A DNA stretch of 64,000 bases from Sphaerosporella brunnea (Eukaryota > Ascomycota > Pezizomycetes > Pezizales > Pyronemataceae): the NCBI GenBank assembly GCA_008704415.1, contig VXIS01000001.1, positions 1-64,000 of the forward strand, given 5' to 3'. A model generated the notes under the pieces. That model was not told where the DNA came from. It worked only from the letters and a program-made list of their open reading frames with translations, and did not search any database. The translations under genes were made by a program, and so were the position numbers. Of this stretch, positions 44,627-58,145 are shown one piece after another; within the stretch, counting starts at the first letter, position 1, and every line of letters starts with the position of its first letter.

Positions 44627-45676
44627 CGCTTTCGGTTTTTTTTTTTTTCAGCTGGCGGCAATCGAGCTCAATTGTGGGTGATGTAGACGTTGGTGGAAAG
44701 AATATATATATAATATCTAGCCGATCAATATACCTAGGCGGACAAGGCGGTGGGAGGCTGCCCATCACAGTATGATCTTCACGCCTAACCCGTGAATCTC
44801 TCAGCCAAGATCAAAAAGGGGGGATTTCAACACCTGCAGCGATCGGCTCAGCGCTTGTAACTTGTAGACAACAAAACTGCCACCGCTTGGCAGGGAGTAT
44901 GTTTCGGACGGGATGCGGTCTTCGTTGCTAATCGTTGCGCATCTCCTAGCCCAAGCGAGCCGGCCATCAATACTACTGCAACGAGCGGTTGAGGTTGGTC
45001 GGTGCAAATCCCTGTGAGTGACGTAGGATACAGTGACAGAGCAAAGTGTGGGAACGGAATTCTCGAGTAACATACACCCTGGCCCAAGCCAAGTACACCG
45101 CTGCGTGTCATTGGCGATGTATGCCCACCAGTTCCAGGGCCCGCGAGAACCGGCGGGTCGTGGGATCGGGAAAGAAAAAGTCACGGGCAGTGGCTATGGT
45201 ACAGGTGCTTTTTGGGGGCAGGCTTTTTCTCAGAAACAGGCACAAAAGGGAACACGGAAGGTGAAAGCGAAAGGTCTCAAACCATCTGTTACTGGTATAT
45301 ATATCTTGGTCATCTTGAGCTTGAGAGACACTCGAAATTCTCGGTGATCGGTGTTGGCTGCTGACGGTTCCTGCAATTTCGGCATGGTGTGTATGACTTT
45401 TTGCGTTCCCCTTTTGGATGGGCGGACAGTCTCTAATGACGGTGAGCTATCGTTGCACGTACGAACCCCTTCGAATCCCCCAAGGTGACCTCAACGCTAG
45501 CTGCCAGCACCGTGTTTTCGTTTCCAATGCCATTTACGACTGGCCACAAAAACCTCGAGGTACGCTGCTTAAGTTACCTGAACAAACGTACGTATCAGGA
45601 GACCAGTGCTGTGGGCACAATCCATCACTCGTCGGGAAAACAATCGAATAGATAGATTAAAAAATTAAAAAAGCGA
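44627..45676. other. Spacer between two inverted tRNA-Val genes
   Basis: 1,050 bp with no supported gene. T-runs next to each tRNA 3' end face inward (the two tRNA genes converge). Confidence 0.5.
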
Positions 45677-45750
45677 TGATTTCACCCAGGCTCGATCTGG
45701 GGACCTTGTGTGTGTTAGACACATGTGATAACCAACTACACCATGAAACC
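45677..45750 (-). tRNA. tRNA-Val (anticodon AAC), inverted copy
   Basis: Identical to the gene at 44553-44626, on the other strand and converging with it. It is followed in its own direction by GCTTTTTTAATTTTTT-like sequence, suitable for termination. Confidence 0.9.
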
Positions 45751-46819
45751 GTTGTTTTCTGGCCATGCGCGGTTTATTCCAGGTGGCGGCTTTAAGCGCT
45801 CAGCCTGCCGATCCGGTCGGCACCTCCTGGTTCGTCTGCGCAGGTCTCTTGGCTTTGTCAGTTTTCAGGAATACCGCTGGAAGGCCGATGACTGTCGTTT
45901 GAAATGAAGGAGGCCGTTGCACCACTGCCGCGTGTTCCGGAGCGGATTTTGCAGTCCTGCACCAAGCCGCTCCCTCGGCGAATTCCGATGCCACACGCGC
46001 CAAGCGCCGCTTATCTATTTCTGCCCGTGCCCAGGAACCGTGCTTGCGATCGACACTGCAGTTCCAAGTTTTTTTCCAGCCGGCATCCCGAAAACGGCAC
46101 TTCATCGCGATCGGCAGCCGGCAGAGGCGCTGCGCGACAGCGGGAGGCTGTTTCTCAGCAGCAGGGACCAACAGACCGCCTGCTGCATGTATGTATGCAA
46201 ACGCTCTTCCCGTTTGCAAAGTGATGCTCGAAAAACCTCAATGCTGTGCGTCCCACGTACCAGACGTGCCAACCCAGCCGGGTGGGGTGGGGAATCACTG
46301 GGGATCATTGCTGGCGATCACTTCGTTTCGAATATAAAGGTCTGTGCGCCCTTTTCTTGCCTTTGCCCGAGAGCCTTCGATGGCGTTTTCTGCCCCCCTT
46401 GAGTCTGCGTGAGCCGGGGATAGGCGTGAAGGATTTGACGTGCTAAACGGGGGGGCGGCGGTGTGTGTGAAAAGACTGATGCTCACGGACGGGTTTCAGG
46501 CGTTTAACTTCAACAACCTTATCCTCACGTCCCTCGTCGTCCCTGCCGCCCCAAAGGGGCTCCTACACGTCGCTAGCCGTTCAGTCGACGTCACTGTTCC
46601 CATGTAGGCAGGCTGCATCAAGAAACTCGGCATTTCTCCAGCTTCCCATATCCCTCTCTGCCTGCCTGCCCAGCTGCCTGGCCGCGTCGCTACTGCACCT
46701 TTCCAGCCCATACCATTTCAGAAGATCTACCTGTAGATCCCCTCTCAAGGATAAAGCGAGCGGCATTCCTTCACACCGGTGCTTGCCCCCCAAATTCCCT
46801 CATCTGCTGCAACAATTCG
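45751..46819. other. Intergenic upstream of the MscS channel gene
   Basis: About 1.07 kb, moderately GC-rich. Frames on both strands overlap and show no domain; nothing is supported. Confidence 0.45.
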
Positions 46820-49749
46820 ATGTCAACACCACACACGAACCCCGAGAAACCGCGGCCCAGTTCCCCGACCGAACTGGAAACACAAGGCCGGGGCCGGCAA
46901 GATGGTCTCCGAGATTTTCGAGCTCAGTCCGATGCCACATTCACTGAACATCCCTCAGCTCCGCCATCTCCGAATTTAGGTGCAACTCTGCAGAAAACGA
47001 GAACAAACAACACCGGAAAATATGGCTCCAGCATCTATTCTGCCTCCCGGACCCGGGAAGAGACGTATCGCCAGGGAGATGACATACAGCTCCAGAAGGC
47101 CGAGTGCGTGGCATCACAAACTTCGGGCCAACCAAGGGATATCTATCGGAGCACCAGCAAACGAGATCGGGAATTTGTCGACCCCGATGCATCGGTTACT
47201 TCGACAGAGGATTTGGACGATGTTGCGAATCCCGTACACAATGTGAAAAAAGCATGGAAGCCGCCCAGACAACCGGCTACAAAACTTGCAAAGCTACTGA
47301 AAAAGGTAACCAAATTTTCGATTTGTCGAGAATTGTTTTCCGAGAGAATGCTGATCGATTTGTGCTTGTTCTAGGTTCACGAGAGCTCGTGGGTGATACG
47401 GTATTTTACCTATATCGTTCCAGTAGCGTTGGTGCTGCTCATCCCGCTGTTGGTGACCGCAATACGTTATCCGGGTGCCACCACTGGCGGTGTTTACACA
47501 AAGTGGTTCATGATATGGTTGGAGGTAGTCTGGCTGAGCTTGTGGGCTGGAAGAGTAAGCGCCCCATGCACAGCTCTCGCGATCAAAAACTAACGGTCAC
47601 AAAGATTGCGTCAAAGATCGTCCCCTACGTTGTCCATGTCCTCGCCGGAGCCGTGACAAACGGCCCCAAGAAATGGCGAGACATGGCAAAGATGCTCGAA
47701 GTTCCGTTGACGCTTTTCCTCTGGTGGCTTAGCATCTACGTCTCCTTTCTTCCCATCATGAAGAATAACCATGAGGACGGCAACACCGCGACTCGGTACT
47801 GGGAGAAGAACGCGAACATCGTTCTCCTGTGTTTGTTTGTCGCCACAATCTTGAACCTGATCGAGAAGATTATCATCCAGTTGATCGCTATCTCCTTCCA
47901 TATGCGCACTTACGCGGACCGCATCGAGCTCAATAAGTTCCAGATCTCCAGCCTGTCAAAACTATACAAACATGCCAAGGAGGCGGAGAAGGACTTTGAA
48001 GCTGATAATGAAAAAACCCAGCGTAATACCTCTCTGAACCCGAAAGTTGTGTTGCGGACAGCTGCAACGGGGGCTCAGAAAGCTGTCCGTACGGTTGGAG
48101 ACGTGGTGGGAAAAATTGCAGGAGACTTCACGGGGAGACAGATCAACTCCAGTACGTCGCCGCAACAGGTTGTTCTGACTCTCCTCCAGTCAACGGAAGG
48201 AAGCAACGTTCTTGGCCGTCGACTTTACCGCTCCTTTGTTCGCCCGGACGAAGAGAATGTCCACGCCGATGACCTGCGCAGTGCATTCACCGACGATGAC
48301 GAGGCCGAAGCTGCGTTCACCATGTTTGATCGCGACTTGAACGGGGACATATCCTGCGAGGAGATGGAACTGGCGTGTGTCGAGATCTCTCGGGAACGGA
48401 AGGCAATTTCCGCCAGTTTGAAAGATCTCGACAGCGTGGTTGGCAAATTCGACGACTGCCTTACGTTCATCGTCGCGGTAATCGTCATCATGGTGTTCCT
48501 CAGTCTTATCTCCAAGTCAACTGCAGGAGTGTTGACATCTGCTTCGAGTTCCATCCTGGCTCTTTCGTGGCTGTTCTCGGCTACTGCGCAGGAATTCCTC
48601 GCTTCCCTGATCTTCGTTTTCATCAAGCACCCGTTCGACGTCGGCGATCGTGTCGACATCTACAACACTGGCCACGGCACAATCGACACCTTCTATGTGC
48701 GCGAGATCGCTTTGATGTACACCGAATTCAAGAAGCCCGAAGGTTCCATCGTTCAAGCACCCAACTCACTGCTGAACACGCTCTTCATCCTGAACATGCG
48801 GCGCACGGGAGGACTAGCAGAAGCGGTTCCCATCGTCTGTAAATTCGGCACGACACTCGACCAGATCGAAGAGCTCCGGGAGCGCCTCCTGGAATTCGTC
48901 AAATCCGAAAAACGCGAGTACCAGGGCAAGATTATCACCGAGCTCCGCGAGATCCCGGATATGCACAGCGTGAAGCTGAACGTGGTATTCTTCTACAAGA
49001 GCAACTGGCAGAACGAGCTTGTGCGATTGCAGCGCAGGAATAAGTTTATGTGCACGCTCATGTGCTGCGTTCAGGAGATTGGCATCGAGAGCCCCAATAT
49101 GCGCTGGCCGGGCCAGAGACAAAGTCATCCCGTCTGGCTGCAGAGCGTGCTGCCTGATGGACTGTCTGCCGTTGCTGCCGCCCCCGGTGGTGGCCTACCG
49201 GCAATCTCTCCAATTGCGTCTCCAGCTGTCGCATCCCCAGCTGTCCCCGGGACCCCAGCCCCGGAGATTGTCAATTCGCCAATCTCGCACCCCGAAGACT
49301 TCCCCCGTCGGCCTTCTGCCTTTAGCTTCGACAACAGCCTCGGACGGTCGTCGAGCATCCGCGGCGCAAAGGTCGACTTCTCGCTTGGAGTTAAAGACAT
49401 CATGGCGATGGACGACAGCGGCGATGTATGGGACGACCGGCCGCGGCGGGGCCTCGTTCCATCATCGAGCAATCTTCGGCGTGTAATCGAGGAGGAAGAA
49501 AGTGCCATGGAGGTGCAGTCCACTGGGTCTGCCAGTAGACGATCAAACGACGATCATCATGCGCATAACTTCCTGCACCGCAGGAGAACGCTAGGAAGTA
49601 GAGATTCGCGGAGTCGCGGCAGAGCCGCGGACGAGGAAATGGCAATTCCGCCTGTTACTAGACCTGCGAGCCCGACAGGTTCTATACAGCCGATTAGGAG
49701 TCCCCCTGCAGGCGCTGGCGCTGAAGTGGTGGAGCTGGGGAGGATATAA
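46820..49749 (+). CDS. MscS-family mechanosensitive channel with EF hand
   Basis: A 936-aa membrane protein like fission yeast Msy1/Msy2, which sit in the endoplasmic reticulum and shape Ca2+ responses to hypo-osmotic shock. Exons are 46820-47305, 47375-47554 and 47605-49749 (introns 69 and 50 nt, in phase). The N-terminal ~165 residues are polar. TM segments follow: [49 protein letters not shown] and [15 protein letters not shown]. An EF-hand loop [12 protein letters not shown] lies near residue 464 with all calcium ligands. The MscS core (about 498-715) includes [17 protein letters not shown], the pore helix [19 protein letters not shown] and [15 protein letters not shown]. The C-terminal ~210 residues are low-complexity and polar. 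The domain order is complete. Confidence 0.93.
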
Positions 49750-50212
49750 TGGGAAAAAAAACCTACTATCTAGAGCATAAGACATGACCTTCGTCTGCGA
49801 CATACTTTCGTCCGCCTTGCATTAGCGCAGGTGGGGAGGATCTCGACGACGATATCTCGACCAATTGCTACCAAACTTGAAACCAAGAATCGTGAGATAG
49901 TAGAGAACAAACGAGAATCGTCGAAAATCAAGAAAATCACCCACGAGCCCAGCGACGTGCCCTCCTTCATAAGTGAAGCTCCAAAAGGACAAATCCAGCG
50001 TGTATTCGAGCCGTTGCATGCACCCGAACTACAAGTCGTTTGCTTCAAAAGTGTCGATTGATAAATAGGTGTCTTCTTCGAGCCCTTACAGTTCAACGAT
50101 CACCCAGTTAGCCCACTTTTTGACACACGTAGTATTCTTGTCAGAATTCTTTTTCGTATTAGGGAAGACAAGAGGTGATGGTGTGGATAGATCTCTGCTA
50201 GTCCTTCACTGG

Positions 50213-50303
50213 ATATCACTCTGTACTGATTTGCGGCCTTTTACATACAAAGACGCAGCCCGCAGCCAACCAGCCCGGGGCTTTTTGGGCCGGCTATTGA
50301 GAA
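50213..50303 (+). repeat. Dispersed repeat, copy B
   Basis: It matches copy A (32030-32167) at ATATCACTC, TTTTACATACAAAGACGCAG plus CCC, and GGCCGGCTATTGAGA. It also matches the palindrome-arm element at GGGGCTTTTTGGGC followed by GGCTATT. It therefore links the two groups into one family. Confidence 0.6.
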
Positions 50304-50679
50304 TCAATGGGATTCACCGGTGGGCCATGCATTGCGGAGGAAATTTCATGGAGAGCAAACCTTCTAAGGGTAACTAGAGCCCTCGCAATTCCTCCGTTAA
50401 CCTATCGGTAAGTGACGGCATCATCACCTGCAGTCCACACCTGGGTCAGAGGCGTTTAGCGGTTTTGTGTGTTCAAGTGCAGTGAGATCACTTCAAAGTT
50501 CAGCTAGCGGCGTGATTTTGGCACGCAGTCTTCGGCATATGATACCATTTGCAATTGGGATATATCCCGGGTTTTTCTCATCCTGCGAGAAGTCGCACCA
50601 ACAACTGAAGCGATCATGCACATGATTCAAACACAAAACCTCATCTCTCTTCATGCATGGCCGAACATCAACTGGGTCC

Positions 50680-50900
50680 CCTAGCGGGTGATAGATCTCC
50701 ATGCCGTAAAGGATGCGTTGGTGTGTGCTTTGGGGCGAGCGTATTGAAGATGTGAATAAGTGGTTGACCGTATTCTTGACGCAATCGAAACACAGAATCC
50801 CCAAAAGATTCTTCAGCAGGAGCTGCAAGCCGTGCGAATCGCAAGTAACAAGCAGAAGGCATGTTGCTGGAAAAAAATGATCGCCGAGCAACGTCCAGTA
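50680..50900 (-). mobile_element. Possible hAT-type transposase relic
   Basis: The minus strand encodes CDSHGLQLLLKNLLGI, followed by VKNTVNHLFTSSIRSPQSTH. This resembles the TDSHGLQLLIKxLL...FRxSxxQ region of fungal hAT/BED-type transposases. Only this short piece is recognisable, and adjacent sequence is out of frame. It could be a coincidence. Confidence 0.3.
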
Positions 50901-53900
50901 GCACACCTATCGGTTGCAATTGGATCGATCGGAGAGTAGAGTAGTTCCACCGGCGATTGCTTCCAACTGGGACAGGATCTAAAGAGAGTAGTTCTCTGCA
51001 TCCGGCCGTCTTGCTCCTACACCGTCGGCGTTGTGGAATGCGCCGAATTCACTGACGATCCGGTTCTTGTTGATGCCGGAGCTCTCAGCGGTGGTGGTGG
51101 TTAAAACCTTGCCCTTAAGCTTTGCCTCTACAGTGGTCGGGGGAGGGTGGCCGCGATGGAGTGACGTCTCCTTCGTGGCAGCTGGGCGACAACTATATAT
51201 ATATATGGGATGGCCCCTGCCGCCGACGGGAGTCGAAAGGGGGGCGGGGTCACCGGAGGATGAGGAATGACGTATCCGGGTGGCAATGCTCAATCCCATG
51301 AACCCGATCTCGCGGTATCAGTGGAGGGTGCGGTGTGGTGATTCGGCGCCGGAGTACAAGAACACTCTTCGCGAGTCCTAGATACACGCCGTTGAGCTCC
51401 TTGCAGTGAACTACTGCCCGTTGGGGCAGGGCGACGGGGGCAATCAGGGAGCAAGCAGTAGGGTGATTTACCGTCGGGCGGCTGTTTCGCAGGAAGTCAT
51501 AGCCGCCGCAGACGCCTGTTCAGATAGCTGCACGCCCTTCAGCTGCCCACCAACCTTATCGGCGACAAGCCGGAGGAGATGGAGTCCGAAGGTCGGTATG
51601 ATTCCGGTAGGTGCGCGATACGTCAGCTCTCTCCCGACGGGATGAGTGACCGTGAGATTCTGGTAGCCGGTACCTGCCCGGGGGCGTTTGATAATCCATC
51701 GGCTTCAAATCTCTCGATGGCCATCACCGCCTCAGGCCGGCCAGTGTATTGCCGGTGCGCATGCCCAGGACAGGCTGGATTCGGCTTCTGCGACCGAATC
51801 TGACTCCAACTCTGACATGCCCATACCGTCAACCCCAACCACTGCCGCGATAGAACGCTTTAGAGACCTCACGTTTCTCCATTCGCAGAGGTCAAAGTCT
51901 GTAAACTGCTTAGTCGTCGCTTCTCCCCAACCGGGAAATGTCATACTTTAATTCAATGGCAAAAAAAAAAATGTATGTGTTTTGTAATCGAGTCGATGGG
52001 GTACTAGTAGTGTGACTGATCTGCCTGCCGTGCAGCCAGGCATATCTGGTTTCTTTCTATCTACCGATACCTCTGCGCTGAGAAACAACTAGCACTGAAT
52101 GCGAGGCTCTTGGTGCTCTGATTACGGCGTCGGTAGGAGTCAACACCTTATCTGCCTCCCCGAGAAGAAGAAACCCAAGCTTGTACACCTTCTTTTCCGA
52201 CCGTGGAGACCCAAACGTCCAAGTCTTCTCAACGAGACCATCCTGCACATTTGTAACTGGTGGAGTGGCTACACGGGCAGCACCAAATAGCCAACAGGCT
52301 ACCGGACCAACTCGCGAATTGGCTCTGGCTAGCGTGCAGCGGGTCCTTCCAAAGACTGCTGAGATTGTGCGGGGAGATACACAGTGACAAGAGGCTTCAT
52401 AACACTAAAGGTTGGGCCGAGAACATAGGAACAAGTATTAAGGCTCCCTTCTTCATGCTGATGGAATTATCGTAGATCGCTCCGCTTACCTTGTGAGAAA
52501 ACGACTGAAGAGTGACACACTCTGCATCACTCGGCAAACCTCTTTATGTTACCCTCGACAATGGCAAATCCACCCGGCTAGAAGGCTGTATCTTGCCTTG
52601 GGCAATGTGATAGGGATATTTTTAGCGTTAAATTCGCTGATTAGGTCTTTGGATTACTTTCTTTTCCCCGAGCCCCGTATCTCGAGCTCTCGAGTGAGGC
52701 ATTCGCATTGAGACTAACCGAGGGGAGAGCATCATTAACAAAACCAGCTGCAGTTGTCTCAAGAACGACTAGCAATATCACGTCATGATGTGGTTGATGA
52801 AAAAGAATCCTTCCCACACCTGCAGGCTGCCCCGGCCGGGTCGAGAATTGAGGAACAACTCATGAGTGAAGTGTCCATGATGATCAAAATGACCAGGCCA
52901 GATCCGTTTTGTTCGCATTAAGGACAAGGGAAGGAAATGCATCATAGAAGCTACCAACACCCGATGGGTGACAGCTCATGAGCAAAACCGCAAAGCGTAA
53001 GTACACGCAGCCGGGGGGGCATGTCTCTTTTACCGAACACAGAAACTCGCCGTAGTACATAACTACCCGCCGGATAAGCAAAACGCTACAAAAAAAAGCC
53101 ACACAACTGCGGGCGAGCACTAAATGTCGTTCTGCCTGCCGTAACCGTCTTCGCCCAATTTGACAGTTGAAGTACAGATCCGGCAGTTGCTTTTGAAACC
53201 TGATTCTGCATTGCGAACCAGCAACGGATAAAAAAATGAACAACTTTAGGGCCGCAGTTCTGTGGATGTATGCGTACGACTGACTACATGTTACCCGAGT
53301 TGGGACGACCGGTTGCAACACACGAGGGAAAACTGAAATGAGAAAATACTCGACTTGACAGACCCCCATTGTTTGGCGAGCGCACTCAGAGCCATCCAGA
53401 AAGTGTTTCAACGCGTAACATCAAAGCTTGGGTGCATGTTTGTGTCTTTTGGGGCAGACAAGTCTCTGATTCCTATCATTACTTGTCCATATTCACGACT
53501 TTTCTTGACAAGCGGGAAGCTGCGACATCACGGGCGCACGTCCACAACAGCACCACATTCAGCACGGTACTGCTGATGACCGTGTAACCGGTCCAAAAGA
53601 AGGAAGTCGTGAACGACGCCCGCCGGAAAATGGGAATTAAACTAGAGTAGGTACTACTAACATGTGATTTTTTACTATTGAGTTGAATTGTCAACGCGCG
53701 TCGTGCAGTTGCCGGCCCATATGGCTTCGATGCACCAAGCCGGTAGCTTAAGGGAAGTTTGCAGAAGCGCATATGTTGAGATGCCGTTCGCCTGGGCCTG
53801 CTACGTCGTGGGGTTTTGCAACAAGGCCAGCTGCCGTCCTCGCATATGTACACCTTTCATCCTCAAACCGAAATTCTCAGCCGAAGTACCAGTTCGAGAA

Positions 53901-56900
53901 GTCTCCAGACGAAGGAAGTTCGAGGAATTCTGTCGAAACTGGAAAGCCTGGAGTTTCAGATGTTCAGAGAACTGACTGGAAGTACCCCGAAATACCTCGT
54001 GGCGATTAATACCCTCCGCCTTGCATACATTCGGCTATCAAAATTCCTGAGCAGGTGTTGACCCGATGGCTCCAATCGATGGTCTGTCTAGAAGCGACCC
54101 CAAGTGGTCAAGTCACATCAAAGCGTCGATGACATGCGATTCGGCGGTTATGGTGTGTGAAAGGACAACTGGCCCAACAGAGTGAGTGACCAGTCGAGAC
54201 CCAATCCTGTAATACAGGATCATTCCATCAGCGGTATTGAAACTGAAATTCTGAATCACTGGACGCTGATGGCCAAACTCTAATCGAAGACCTCAGTAAA
54301 GCATTTTATAGCAAGCACGGTTTGAGAATGTTGAGGACGGAGAAGGTGCCCGTCTGGGACATCCCCAGTGCCTGCGGTTTCCAACACCCCAACCGCTTGA
54401 ATGATGGTCTTTGTTATTTGCTCATCACACGGAGGATCTGCGAACGAGACCATATCCTGCAAACTGGCCCTGTGAGTCTCAGATTTCTCGAGAGATCATG
54501 GCTTTCTTCAGCTGAGTTCAGCTGAGGGCTTTACGGAATCTCATAACATCCTCGCCTATCCCTTTGCTTGCCAGGCTATGATAGTGCGCGGAGTTGGAGT
54601 GGGGTATGGGCAGGCTGGGGGGTGGGGGATGGGCAACAAAAGATTGAGGAATAAGGTTTCATTTGCCCGGAGACTGCAGCCGAACCAAGGTGCGGGAATT
54701 GACCCAGAAGCCTGAACCCAAGCAAAGCAAAGGGATTGGCTCTGACGGTGTCTCACGGGAATAAGCCACGTTAACAGTGCCCCTTCCTGGCGCCTTTGAA
54801 TCCGGACCAATGCTGCATAAGACTTACATACTGTAAACACCGTTGGATTCCCTATTCCCCTTCGGGACAAACCAGAGTCTGCACCTACGCAGGTCGCATT
54901 GATCAAACAAATTCACGAGCGAGCTGCCCTAACCCGATCTGCGGGTTTAATCCCATCTGAGACCTGTTGAGTCCATGATCTGCTGGGGTCGGCTCGGCAC
55001 GAATAAGCGTGCGTTCTGTGCGCTTGGGCAAATGAAACACCGGGCGAGGTCCCGTTCCTGGATATGCAGCTGAAGCGGGACCTGTGGGAAGGTGGCACAC
55101 AATTCCGTAAGATTTTCGTGTGGCTGCAGCACGCGTCTGTGGCGCAAACTCGTACCTTTGCCCGTTTCCAGGTAAAAAAGTGCGATGTGCGTAGAAAAGA
55201 CCATCCAGTGAGACGAACTCCATGTAGAATACAGATCTGAAGATTGGCAAGCGCTTATGCACAGAGGGTGTACTGATATTAGGGGGGGTTTTGCAACAGG
55301 CATCACCATTTCAGTAAAAACGCCATGCATGTCTGCGCGCCGTTGGTCATGCATGCGTTCAAATATAATAAGCGGACACGCTAGTCTTAGGATGCGTCCA
55401 TGCAACCACTAGTGGTCAGCACGTACGTGCACACTATGGTAACTCGCAAGATCCATTTTGATTACCAAGCGACCCCTGGCGACGCCGCTGAAGCCTGAAA
55501 ACACGTTCCTGTAGCATGTAATGCCGGATCTTTAAGTTTTGGAGGGCTACATGGATGGTATCTTTTATCCTAAGTTTCACTGCGAGCTCAGATTTGTTGG
55601 GCGGTGTTGGTACTGCGCACGCGAACGCTGCGAATATTCTCTTGAAGGATTGAAAAACTGCTTTGGACTCTGTAACCACCGCTTCCATCAACCGCTACTA
55701 CAATCACTGTGTACGGGTGATGGAGGCATAGTGCGGGTTTTGATTACGCAGCGGGTGTATAAAGGGCATCGTCAGGTTGTAGATAAGTGCTGTGTGGAAA
55801 CACAAACAAACAATAACATCACAGGAAATCACTCTAACTTCCCAATCGGGCGATATTTTACCCAAAAAGGTATGGTTGTACTACCTACGCGACAAGGTCA
55901 AGGTTGACCCATACAAAATACTCCCAATTTCCCAACCCCGTTTTTTTTTATTTTGAGCTCTCTACACGGCTTCTCCAGCAGCATATCTATCGCTGCATAG
56001 GTCTCTTTTAATCTTAGGTTCTGTTGTGATTTAATATATTCGCGTGCAGAAGGTGGCTTTTGGCACTCCGTTTTAACGCGTCATACGATGAATAAGCTAC
56101 GCTGCAGAGATTCCAGTGCGTAAAACAGGACAACCTCATTTTTTCTCACCTCGAAAATGCGGCCTGTCATACACACGATGCCTGATATATCCAGAAAAAC
56201 CGTCCTATTTGGTATCGTTCCCTTGGTTACTGAACCAACCAATGAGGTTTGCAGTCCGCTGGAACCAAATTTAATGGGCTGGGTTTCTCGCTTGTCTTGC
56301 CTGGGATTGCTGGCCGATCAATCATAGTGCCGGATAAGGCTTGTGATCTGGGTTGTATACACTGCTTCCATTCTTGCGCATGCAACCAGTTCCGATAGTG
56401 GTAAGCTCAACAGCTGCTCTATCATAGATACTTGCACCGATCAAACTCCGTCGGACGGACGAATATAGAAATACAACCTCGTATTGTTCCTTGTTGGCCG
56501 TGGGCGGTAATACTTCATTTGGCGTCCCAACCGTGTTTCTATACCTTGCTTCCTTTCCGTCAAGCCTGAATTTACGGCGATACACTTGGTATGTTGGTGG
56601 ACCGGCTCATGTGATCCTAGAGGCACGCGGTAGCTGAAAATGGTTAATAACACTGTCATAGTTTGAGATATCGATATCATCCAAAGGCGACCGGGGGAAA
56701 TGCCCGAACCGGCGAGGTGTGCCCCGGATTCTGAGACATGGAGCGCTGCGAAGTGACTTCTGTTCGCTTATGTACCTTTGATGGGAGCCTCATAGTTATA
56801 TCTCCTGTCAACGTCTTCTCATGGCGACCATTGTGATCATCGCCGCATAGTTTCGATGGCTTCATTCCTGGCTGCCTCGTGAGCTGCTTCTGGAATTCGC

Positions 56901-58145
56901 GCAACATTCCAGTCACGTCGACAGAAGTGTGTGTGATATCACACACCTGTAGAGCCTGCATAGAAAAGAGCTCAATAGGAACAGTCTGTGGAAATGCCAC
57001 CTTTTGGGATCTTCAAGAAAAGCAGGGCCTATCCATTGAATTTGTGCGAATTCCACTGCAAGCCAGATCGATGCGAAAAAAATGCATGGTCGACGTCACG
57101 CATCACGAAGTCAGCCTCCCCGGACGTAACAAAAATGGCAGTCCCTAACAGTTGATTAGCCATGAAGTTCAGGTGGATGCGTGTCTCATACCTCTTGTGT
57201 CTTTGGGGGATAGCTTGTAGAGTAATTCTAAACTGGGCGCCAAATGCTGCATCCCCCGGCCCCCGGTGATCACAAAGCCAGACCGAGGAGGCCCAGGCGA
57301 TGAAGATCCTCAACTGCAGTGGCGATGAAATGAAGCCGCGAGAAGCGGCCGGTGTGAAAGCTGTGTGCACGACGTGGCCTATTGGAGTGGAGTTGGGGTT
57401 GTGCGGCTCTGCGGGAAGGGTTAGGTCTGCCCTACTTTAGAGTACAGTGAACCCAGGGCATTATCGGCCTACCGGCATCATGCGGGAGTCTCTCATTTCA
57501 ACAACGTTAAACACTTTGTGGTTGAGTCGCAAGATATAGTGCTTTTAGAAGCACATCCTCAGCTCGCCTTTTGCTTTTTATTTGCACCCGTGACAGGATT
57601 TTCACAAGGTCAGCTAGGTGTAATATAATAAATTGCCTTTGTGTTTGTATTCAGCGACATGTACTATGAGTACAGGTACATCGAAGGTTTTGCTTTTGCG
57701 AAATTGACCCCGTGTCGGTAAAAACGGCAATGGCAGCGACGTCAACGGCATTACATAATTCATCGCTGATCCCCCACCGTCTCGTACCTCGTTTTCATGG
57801 TCAAAATACCTATAATTTCTAAGCGCAGATTGGCGGCCATGGAATAGGCACGGGCAGGGGGGATGTCGACGTGGACGTACAGCCAATTTTACAATGCACC
57901 CACACGTTTCGCTGGAACATGGAACAGCATTAGTTCATGGTCGCCCTGCGGGGACTGAGAACATGCCACAAACCGACTGGTAGAAGGCTGTTACAAAGCG
58001 ACAACTAAGCTTAGTAGTAATCGTGATCTACGCAGGCTTAGAAATCCGATTTAAAAACCAACGGGCTAATCATGCGAGTGCTGCAATCCTAAAAACAACT
58101 GTGTGCGGGACGGCTGGTGCTATCCCCCGCAGTGCTGCAAAGGGC

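Noticed and set aside
44049..44768. 239-codon minus-strand frame
   Set aside because: It runs through a tRNA gene and a GT microsatellite, so it is almost certainly not coding.
45800..46219. 139-codon minus-strand frame before the MscS gene
   Set aside because: Three other frames over the same stretch are equally long; no domain recognised.
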